NCBI GenBank assembly: GCA_964017195.1
Contig: OZ024892.1
Span: 5,272,366 to 5,336,365 of the forward strand
Direction of reading: 5' to 3'
Source of the DNA: Siderastrea radians
Taxonomy: Eukaryota > Cnidaria > Anthozoa > Scleractinia > Rhizangiidae
Length of the DNA stretch: 64,000 bases
Part shown: positions 58,834 through 64,000 of the stretch, piece by piece
How positions within the stretch are numbered: the stretch's first letter is position 1
Layout: the number at the start of each line of letters is the position of its first letter
Notes under the pieces: model-generated
What the model was told of the DNA's origin: nothing
The model's database searches: none
Seen by the model: only the letters and a program-made list of their open reading frames with translations
Program-made: the position numbers and the translations under genes

Positions 58834-58905
58834 TCTTCTTTTATTTTATTATAATATAATATTTTTTAAATTTTTTTCATTTCACATTTCACGAAATGAA
58901 AAAGT

Positions 58906-59217
58906 TCAAGCAAAAGACAATCTGACATTATTTCCATCCTTATCCACAAACACATTTCCACAATTCGCGAAATAATGAACCGAACCAAAACTTTTACCCA
59001 CCGCTTTTGAACACTGATTGATGCTTTTGCATTTTGTGACGACCTGTGTGTCAACATTGGTAATTAACACCTCCCTTGCGTTACTTGGTCTTTTCCACAA
59101 TTTTTCATCAAGATTTAACTTTTTTGCCAGCTCTTCTTTTGAGAACTTATGCGTGTTTTTGATTTTTTTTCCAATAGCCATTTTTCGAAGCTCTTGAAAA
59201 GTCATATATGTTACCAT
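58906..59217 (-). CDS. Small SAP/NUMOD-like protein
   Basis: About 103 aa from ATG 59,217. An N-terminal FQELRKMAIGKK...KEELAKKL helix pair resembles SAP/Rho-N DNA-binding folds. The C-terminal half (SINQCSKAVGKSFGSVHYFA then GNVFVDKDG) resembles the NUMOD1 helix-turn-helix found on homing nucleases. No catalytic domain. It probably binds DNA; it sits between integrase and polymerase, with AT-rich spacers on both sides. Confidence 0.55.
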   Translation of the reverse strand: MVTYMTFQELRKMAIGKKIKNTHKFSKEELAKKLNLDEKLWKRPSNAREVLITNVDTQVVTKCKSINQCSKAVGKSFGSVHYFANCGNVFVDKDGNNVRLSFA

Positions 59218-59250
59218 TTTATTATAATACAATATTTTTTTAAATTTATT

Positions 59251-60234
59251 TTACATCAAATCGCTAATATTTACCCATGAATTAAATTTTTCTGGATAAC
59301 CACTCCACTTTACCAAAGCTTTACCTTTTCGAGCGTCTCGTCGAATTACTTTCTCAATACGGTAAACGTCTTGAACAGCCTTCTGCATCTCCTGTTCATA
59401 AAAAGAACCTGATATCTCCTCACCACTGAAATCTTTGAGTCTGTGAGTGATCGGATTTGTGTATTGTATCTTGTCGACTGTGAAAACTTCTTCTGTCCAA
59501 TTGGTTGTATATCCTTTGTCAAAGACAGGACGTTTGTACTTAGATATTCTAACCTTATCACCAACTTTGAACTTTGACTTTGTTGAAATTGGCTTCATAT
59601 CACCGAAAAGGTTAAAGTAAACAACTCCTTCATTCTTCTTTTTACTTGCTTCTGTAGGCGTCATCTTTATGCTTAAATGTTTAGTGTTGTTATACTGTTT
59701 CACTAATTTTGGTAGCATGTCAAGATACTGTGTATTCCCCTGAACAGTAAACTGTTTCCACATTTTGGTTTTAATTGTACGGTTCCATCTTTCGCAAACT
59801 GACGACTTTTCCTCATTCTCAGTTGAGTACAAGGTTATTTCATTCTTATCAAGTAGTTCCTTAACATGTTTGTTGTAATACTCTTTTCCTTTATCAGTCC
59901 AAAGATATTGTGGTTTACGCCCCTCTTTGAATATTGTTTTGAATGCATTCATAACGGTTTCACCCTTTTTATCTTTTAATGGGACGATCCAACCATATTT
60001 ACTAAACACATCGAGTACCATTAGAAGATATCTAAAACCCTTATTCCATCGACTGAATTTTTGCATCTCAACGATATCTGAACACCATATCCCGTCAATA
60101 TGGTTTACAATTACCCGCCGCCGGGTGAAGTTACGCTTTATCGGTTTATGAAGCTCATCAGCTAATTTTTCTTGCCAGTTTTCTTCACTCGACGGCCTTT
60201 TCAGTTTAAACCAAGACCAAGTTTTTCCTTTGTG
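59251..60234 (-). CDS. Retroviral-type integrase with C-terminal chromodomain
   Basis: The Polinton integrase joins element ends to host DNA. The catalytic triad is visible: first Asp in IDGIWCSDIVEM (encoded just upstream of the first ATG), second in YLWTDKGKEYYN and Glu in SVCERWNRTIK. An SH3-like region (FKVGDKVRISKYKRPVFDKG) and a chromodomain (YRIEKVIRRDARKGKALVKW then SGYPEKFNSWV) follow. The first ATG, at 60,066, would discard the first catalytic Asp. The frame is open without an ATG up to 60,234, overlapping the end of the PLA2-like gene, and includes typical residues (LADELHKPIKR). The start may have been lost or be non-AUG. Confidence 0.9.
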   Translation of the reverse strand, partial: HKGKTWSWFKLKRPSSEENWQEKLADELHKPIKRNFTRRRVIVNHIDGIWCSDIVEMQKFSRWNKGFRYLLMVLDVFSKYGWIVPLKDKKGETVMNAFKTIFKEGRKPQYLWTDKGKEYYNKHVKELLDKNEITLYSTENEEKSSVCERWNRTIKTKMWKQFTVQGNTQYLDMLPKLVKQYNNTKHLSIKMTPTEASKKKNEGVVYFNLFGDMKPISTKSKFKVGDKVRISKYKRPVFDKGYTTNWTEEVFTVDKIQYTNPITHRLKDFSGEEISGSFYEQEMQKAVQDVYRIEKVIRRDARKGKALVKWSGYPEKFNSWVNISDLM

Positions 60235-60812
60235 TTAATAATATTTCGCGCCATCCAATGACCCCATTGCCTCTCATTATAAGGAACAGAATCCAACGCT
60301 TTGACCATTTTCCTGTCGGCTTTATTCTTACATTTTTTATCATCTTTACAAACTGAATAATCGACGTCATGTTGCATGGCTATAGCATCAGTATTACCAG
60401 TTGGTTTGTCATATACCTCAAGTATCTCTCCTGTTTTTGGATCCCATCTAACCTGATTTTCAAGATCGTTGTAGGGGCCTGTGTATTTATGCCCCGGAAG
60501 AGTCCACCCCCCCTTTGGTTTAGGGAGTTTTCCAATGGCTTTATGAATGTCAATCCCAGCTCCGTCAAGTTCTTTTCTATCGGTTTTATATTTTTTATTG
60601 GGTCGTATTTTTGTTGATAGTTGGTCAAGCATTTCCGACCCTGTTTTTTGAATAAAAGGAGCCGCTTTTTCCAAAGCATAATCAAGAGCCTTTTTCTGAA
60701 GTTTTGGATTCCTCAAGGCTTCCGATCCATAATATCGTCCCATTTCAACTGCTTTTTTCCCAAGCCATGGTATTCCATGGTGAATTAACATATCCGTTCC
60801 TGTGGATGCCAT
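60201..60812 (-). CDS. PLA2-like virion protein (parvovirus VP1u type)
   Basis: About 203 aa from ATG 60,812 (MASTGTDMLIHHG). The second half has a phospholipase A2-like site: a calcium-loop-like LPGHKYTGPYNDL and a catalytic-dyad-like IAMQHDVDYSVC. Such domains in parvovirus VP1 and in Polintons are thought to breach endosomal membranes. The N-terminal half is helical. The frame is open upstream of the ATG to about 60,880 with protein-like residues (GKLISPSEGAG) overlapping the zinc-ribbon ORF. In relatives I recall the zinc ribbon and PLA2 as one protein, so a frameshift may separate them here. Confidence 0.7.
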   Translation of the reverse strand: MASTGTDMLIHHGIPWLGKKAVEMGRYYGSEALRNPKLQKKALDYALEKAAPFIQKTGSEMLDQLSTKIRPNKKYKTDRKELDGAGIDIHKAIGKLPKPKGGWTLPGHKYTGPYNDLENQVRWDPKTGEILEVYDKPTGNTDAIAMQHDVDYSVCKDDKKCKNKADRKMVKALDSVPYNERQWGHWMARNIINTKEKLGLGLN

Positions 60813-60847
60813 CGTATCCAAAATGCCCGCCCCTTCAGACGGGCTAA

Positions 60848-61000
60848 TTAGTTTCCCGTTTGTTTCACGAATCTAGTTTTAGTTATTCCACATTCAGCAC
60901 ATGTGCAAAAGAACATTAGTCGACCGTTTTTTGCATATTTATATCCCGAGGGTTCAACACACTCAGTTTCTTTCCTCTGTTTTACGCAATAAGATTTCAT
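60848..61000 (-). CDS. 50-aa zinc-ribbon protein (DUF5679-like)
   Basis: ATG 61,000 to TAA 60,848. It starts MKSYCVKQRKETEC and has KNGRLMFFCTCAECGITKTR. This resembles the small DUF5679-type zinc ribbons of giant viruses and Polintons. The second pair C-x2-C (residues 34, 37) is intact, but the first pair reads C-V-K-Q, so one ligand is missing (C14 might substitute). It lies 12 bp from the protease stop and overlaps the upstream open frame of the PLA2-like gene. Confidence 0.6.
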   Translation of the reverse strand: MKSYCVKQRKETECVEPSGYKYAKNGRLMFFCTCAECGITKTRFVKQTGN

Positions 61001-61011
61001 TTATAATATGG

Positions 61012-61485
61012 TTATATAATTTTTTCTAACTTTTTGAAATATTTTTCAATGAATTTTTCATTCTTTTCTGTATTATGAACATCGAAAACTTGTAAAAGGT
61101 CAAAATATGACGAACCTCTATTCATCTCATTCAAAAAGTATAAACAAAAGTAACCACAAGTTAATGTATTCAACGCTTGTATCTGTTTATTCTGATGAAT
61201 GAGAGTCAGGTTTTTCTTCTTTGCGTGATCCACAATTTCCTGAAATGGTGACAAACCAAAACTGTCAAAATAATTAATTTCCCCATTTTTAACATATGTT
61301 GCAACCCAATGACTTCCACTCATGTATGATGGTTCAAGATTATAAATGAATAGCGCCATTTTATGATTATGTGGAACAGTTTGGTCTCTTGACAGCACGC
61401 CGCCCTTGTCTATTGGTATTCCAAGATGCTGACACCATTTCATCAAATCAAAGTTGCTCAAGGCAGTATTTTTGTCGAATTTCAA
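61012..61485 (-). CDS. Adenain-like cysteine protease
   Basis: About 157 aa. Polinton maturation protease of the adenovirus/ULP1 class. Catalytic His in SGSHWVATYV, acidic residue in YFDSFGLSPF, Gln in the IHQNKQIQALN region, and Cys in TLTCGYFCLYFLNE. Start problem: at 61,485 the codon is TTG (LKFDKNTALSNFDLMKW); the next in-frame ATG is inside the conserved start. An ATG in place of this TTG would give an ATGA overlap with the TGA of the preceding gene. The frame is open upstream to an A15 run at 61,554-61,568. Confidence 0.85.
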   Translation of the reverse strand: MKFDKNTALSNFDLMKWCQHLGIPIDKGGVLSRDQTVPHNHKMALFIYNLEPSYMSGSHWVATYVKNGEINYFDSFGLSPFQEIVDHAKKKNLTLIHQNKQIQALNTLTCGYFCLYFLNEMNRGSSYFDLLQVFDVHNTEKNEKFIEKYFKKLEKII

Positions 61486-62288
61486 AGAATTGTTCCCAAC
61501 AGTGGGATTCCGTTGAATGGGCTGTTTTTCCCTAAAAGCAACCCTTTTCCAGATTTTTTTTTTTTTTTACTCCCACCGCCTCCTTGTTCCCATGTTCCAA
61601 AAAATGGGGGCGGTGGTTGGTACACACCAAGTCGAGGCGCCGATCCCCCCTTCAGTTTGGGCGCTTTTCCAATTCTTGGAACGCCCGAACCTGTCATCTT
61701 TTTAAAAGCCTCAAGGGCGAGTGGAATACCGATTGATGCTAAAAGTGTACCAAGAAAACCTCCAGTTTGTTTTTTAGTTGGTTTGATATGCAATCCAGAA
61801 CCAGTTTGCAAGGCGTTGAGAATATCCTTTTTCTGTTTATTGCTCAATAGATGTTTATTTGCGATGAGTTGATCTATTTTAGAATTTGGAATGAGAAAAC
61901 CACCTGTTTGTAAACCTTTTCCAGATATTTTTTTCACAATTTGGGATGCTCCTTCAGAAGCAGCTCCCGCGAGAGCTGATAACCCCACTGTTTTTGCTAA
62001 AGTAGGTCCAAAAGTTCGAGCAAGTGATAATATTGAAGTTAAAAGTGAACCCCCCACTTGTTTTCGAATGTTGGTTTTAGCTAGTTTTATTTCCATTCCT
62101 TTTCTATCAGTACGATTTTTTTCCAACCTTTTTAAAATATTTGAAGGAACGAGAAGAGTATCATTTCCGATGAGGGCATCATATTTTAACCTAAGTTTAA
62201 TTGTTTCACGTTCGTGATAAGCTTTACTAAGTTTCTTTTTCTGAAAATCAGTGAGTGATACATTAATTTCATATAATTGTGTAGTCAT
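61482..62288 (-). CDS. Virion-core-like protein, shared N-terminal module + Gly-rich tail
   Basis: 268 aa. Residues about 1-60 (YEINVSLTDFQKKKLSKAY, LIGNDTLLVPSNIL) are the module also found in the next two genes. Then come IKLAKTNIRKQVGGSLL, a hydrophobic Ala/Gly/Leu segment (TVGLSALAGAASEGASQIV) and repeated GGFL patches, ending in a Lys-rich GGGGSKKKKKSGKG and SPFNGIPLLGTIL. The basic and hydrophobic layout recalls adenovirus minor core/capsid proteins and similar Polinton ORFs. No enzymatic motif. Five Lys codons form an A15 homopolymer. Confidence 0.6.
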   Translation of the reverse strand: MTTQLYEINVSLTDFQKKKLSKAYHERETIKLRLKYDALIGNDTLLVPSNILKRLEKNRTDRKGMEIKLAKTNIRKQVGGSLLTSILSLARTFGPTLAKTVGLSALAGAASEGASQIVKKISGKGLQTGGFLIPNSKIDQLIANKHLLSNKQKKDILNALQTGSGLHIKPTKKQTGGFLGTLLASIGIPLALEAFKKMTGSGVPRIGKAPKLKGGSAPRLGVYQPPPPFFGTWEQGGGGSKKKKKSGKGLLLGKNSPFNGIPLLGTIL

Positions 62289-62322
62289 TTTATTTTATTA
62301 AACGAAATAAAATAAAATAAAT
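62289..62322. promoter_or_regulatory. AT-only palindrome between Polinton genes
   Basis: TTTATTTTATTAAACG then AAATAAAATAAAATAAATT: an inverted repeat around ACG filling the gap between two genes. It nearly matches the spacer at 63,219-63,250. It may act as a late promoter or a 3'-end signal. Confidence 0.4.
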
Positions 62323-62727
62323 TCATGAATTTTTCATCAGTTTCAACATATTTTCCATAACGGCTAGCCCTGTTGAGTAAGTCAATAAAGAATAATCTAA
62401 ATCAATAACAATTCCTTTATTATCTTCACGAGCTTGTTCCAAATTTTCAAAAACAGTTGGAGGAGTGAACAACTGAAATTTTCCATCTCCTGAGGGAATA
62501 ATGAAATAACCATTATTATACATTTCATGAAAAATTTTTTCGTCAAGAACATATCCTACTTCACCTGTTTTAACCATTTTGTGAGGAACAAGAAGGGTAT
62601 CATTTCCAGAAAGGGCATCACTTTTCAAAATCAGTTGGGTGGATTCATGGTTGATGAAAGCATTAAAGATATTTTCTTTATCATCTTGTGAGAGTTTTAC
62701 TTTTATTTCACGCAGTTTTGTTTCCAT
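62323..62727 (-). CDS. Paralogue 2 of the shared-module family
   Basis: 134 aa. The N-terminus (METKLREIKVKLSQDDKENI, SGNDTLLVPHKM) matches the 268-aa and 161-aa neighbours; the rest is unrelated to the 268-aa tail but shares a C-terminal IVIDLDYSLL-type end with the 161-aa protein. Its start is 5 bp from the stop of the upstream gene (62,733). Function unknown. Confidence 0.65.
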   Translation of the reverse strand: METKLREIKVKLSQDDKENIFNAFINHESTQLILKSDALSGNDTLLVPHKMVKTGEVGYVLDEKIFHEMYNNGYFIIPSGDGKFQLFTPPTVFENLEQAREDNKGIVIDLDYSLLTYSTGLAVMENMLKLMKNS

Positions 62728-62732
62728 TTATC

Positions 62733-63218
62733 TTATAACACTAATTTTTTTATATTATTTTTGACAAAATCTTTTGTTAAATCATTTACCAATGAATAAT
62801 CTAAATTAAATTCTATTCCTTTATTTTCCAAATCTTCATCTATCGCTGGAACAAAAAAAAGACCATAATATTCCCACATTTTATCATTTGTTGGTTCATC
62901 TCTGTAACTTTTAAATTTTTTCCAAAATTTTTGACCAATTTCATCTTTCGGTATTTCATATTTCAACATTTCATCTCCTAAACTTTTAAATTCTTCCCAC
63001 ATTTCTTTTTCAGTTTGTTCATCAACAACAGCATCAATTCCATCTTCATTACGCATCTCTTCGAAAAAACGTGTAGGAACGAGAAGAATATCACGTTCTT
63101 TGAGGGCGTCTTTTGATAATCTCAGTCTGATTTTTTCACGGTTGATGAAAGCATTAAGAATTTTTTGTTTTTGATCATTTGAAAGTGTGACATTTATTTT
63201 ATATAGTTCTGATTGCAT
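62733..63218 (-). CDS. Paralogue 1 of the shared-module family
   Basis: 161 aa. The N-terminal module (YKINVTLSNDQKQKILNAF, LKERDILLVPTRF) is followed by an acidic middle and GIEFNLDYSLVNDL near the end. It shares both ends with the 134-aa neighbour, so these two are closer to each other than to the 268-aa protein. Function unknown; the position between capsid and core-like genes suggests a virion or assembly role. Confidence 0.65.
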   Translation of the reverse strand: MQSELYKINVTLSNDQKQKILNAFINREKIRLRLSKDALKERDILLVPTRFFEEMRNEDGIDAVVDEQTEKEMWEEFKSLGDEMLKYEIPKDEIGQKFWKKFKSYRDEPTNDKMWEYYGLFFVPAIDEDLENKGIEFNLDYSLVNDLTKDFVKNNIKKLVL

Positions 63219-63250
63219 TTATTTTATTTTAACGAAATAAAATAAATTCA
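63219..63250. promoter_or_regulatory. AT-only palindrome between Polinton genes
   Basis: TTATTTTATTTTAACG then AAATAAAATAAATTCA, the same inverted repeat as at 62,289-62,322, immediately upstream of the 161-aa gene and just after the capsid-like gene. Confidence 0.4.
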
Positions 63251-63264
63251 GGAAATTTTTTGAA

Positions 63265-64000
63265 TTAGACCATCATAAGTTCATTTCCAACCTTGTTGAC
63301 AATAACCTCATTTTCATAAAATACGATAGCATGAGCTACCACATCAGCCGTTGGTGCCGCATTCAATTTGTAGTTCAAAATCAGTTGTTTTGGATCTTGA
63401 GTGGCAGTCTCTTTTTGATAGGTTAGATTGAAATATACAAGACCGTAAATTGATGTGAAATTATGCATATTCAACTGCGTTTCTGTGTTATAATCATTCT
63501 TTCGAAAAGCATAAGACATTAGATCCTTGAAAATTCTCACTTTTGAATTAGCATCATAGTCCAATTCAGGATAAAACGCACTGTTTCCATACTTCAAACG
63601 ACAAGATGCAAGAGAGCTATTAGTATCTGCAGAATTCAGCTTGAAAGTATCAAAAATGTAAGGAGTTCTCTCAGATTCCTCATTATTCGGACCATTAGTT
63701 CTCTGCAGATAAAAAAATACATGTTTAACATTGTCAATGGCTGGGCTGATTTGAAACTCGTTTAGAATTGCTCTTGTATTTGCACTCTGAACATACATAT
63801 CTTGCATGTATGTCCATTTAGCTGGTTTGAGAAAATCTTTCAAAAATTCACTGTATTTACTATCTTTAGGAACTAATCTTGGAAGCCAAAGACAAAGTTG
63901 AGTTACAACAACACGACCAGGGTCTGTACCATTTGCCATGTGAATCAATTCTTTATCATCATTCAAGGTCAGTTCGAATGTGAGCTGTATTGGAGGAAGC
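63265..64000 (-). CDS. Capsid-like protein (probable major capsid), C-terminal part
   Basis: The frame is open from the window edge to a stop at 63,265 (about 245 residues); there is no start in the window. It contains PPIQLTFELTLNDDKELIH, WLPRLVPKDSKYSEFLKDFL, IDNVKHVFFYLQRTN, SYAFRKNDYNTETQLNMHNF and ends IVNKVGNELMMV. The beta-rich pattern and place in the gene order fit the C-terminal jelly roll of the Polinton double-jelly-roll capsid protein. I recognise it from similar cnidarian Polinton ORFs rather than from a diagnostic motif. Confidence 0.55.
   Translation of the reverse strand, partial: LPPIQLTFELTLNDDKELIHMANGTDPGRVVVTQLCLWLPRLVPKDSKYSEFLKDFLKPAKWTYMQDMYVQSANTRAILNEFQISPAIDNVKHVFFYLQRTNGPNNEESERTPYIFDTFKLNSADTNSSLASCRLKYGNSAFYPELDYDANSKVRIFKDLMSYAFRKNDYNTETQLNMHNFTSIYGLVYFNLTYQKETATQDPKQLILNYKLNAAPTADVVAHAIVFYENEVIVNKVGNELMMV

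Larger units (their letters stand above)
51906..64000 (-). mobile_element. Polinton/Maverick (adintovirus-like) element, right end off window
   Basis: Minus-strand gene block containing protein-primed PolB, chromodomain integrase, adenain-like protease, PLA2-like protein and capsid-like genes: the hallmark set of Polintons/adintoviruses. An FtsK/A32-type packaging ATPase was not found and may lie beyond 64,000. The left terminal repeat was not resolved; AT-rich sequence with repeated CAGTCAAATTT / TTTTCCACCA motifs at 51,906-52,090 may be part of it. Frames are mostly open, but the polymerase is split by a transposon and several genes lack an ATG where expected, so this copy is probably inactive. 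Confidence 0.85.

Noticed and set aside
1..64000. tRNA, rRNA or snRNA genes
   Set aside because: No cloverleaf with conserved A/B boxes or rRNA-like block was recognised by eye; a covariance scan would be needed to exclude them.

Overview
The window is repeat-rich, AT-rich eukaryotic DNA. It looks like a cnidarian nuclear genome, most likely an anthozoan such as a stony coral or sea anemone. The evidence is: intron-bearing animal genes (BABAM2-like and BUB1-like exons with GT/AG borders), a NACHT/NB-ARC receptor with kinesin-light-chain-type TPR repeats of the kind expanded in corals, and Harbinger, Penelope-like, LINE, THAP/TTAA and Polinton elements. No bacterial operons, rRNA, tRNA or CRISPR arrays were seen. 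Homology calls are by eye from motifs; no search was run.

Layout. 1-8.1 kb: four BABAM2-like exons, then the last three exons of a BUB1-like kinase, on the same strand, with short fold-back MITEs between. 8.28-14.11 kb: an almost intact PIF/Harbinger transposon with matching ends, AAT target duplication, a two-exon DDE transposase and a Myb/SANT-like partner that carries one in-frame stop. 15.4-22 kb: palindromic and terminal-inverted-repeat elements, a 5'-truncated Penelope-like element (RT plus GIY-YIG) and an element with dense GCAAGAA motifs at both ends. 22.3-28.4 kb: a large foldback structure whose arms contain a 16-bp satellite; one arm carries a TTAA-flanked MITE that the other arm lacks. 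28.8-30.7 kb: a ~0.95-kb tandem duplication. 30.7-34.6 kb: a broken transposon-like gene ending in a SAP-like domain. 35.6-36.4 kb: a LINE 3' end with a TA microsatellite.

36.7-41.65 kb: a ~5-kb element flanked by TTAA with a P2X7-C-terminal-like gene running in from one end and a THAP gene running in from the other. 44.6-48.7 kb: an intronless 1,353-codon NB-ARC/TPR receptor frame (minus strand) with 15 nearly identical 42-residue repeats; its stop codon lies inside the TTAA border of an adjacent repeat. 50.0-51.9 kb: a truncated copy of a second TTAA element.

52.1-64.0 kb: a Polinton/Maverick (adintovirus-like) element on the minus strand, cut by the right edge. From right to left it has a capsid-like protein, three ORFs sharing one N-terminal module, an adenain-like protease, a small zinc-ribbon ORF, a PLA2-like protein, a retroviral-type integrase with chromodomain, a small SAP/NUMOD-like protein and a protein-primed family B DNA polymerase. 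The polymerase gene is split by a 2.85-kb TTAA element (54,873-57,722) of the same THAP architecture; the two halves are in phase across a single TTAA, so the insertion is clean and probably fairly recent.

The most unusual signals are the TTAA elements with convergent THAP and P2X7-like genes, the foldback with a filled and an empty site in its own arms, the homogenised receptor repeats, and the three-paralogue module in the Polinton.
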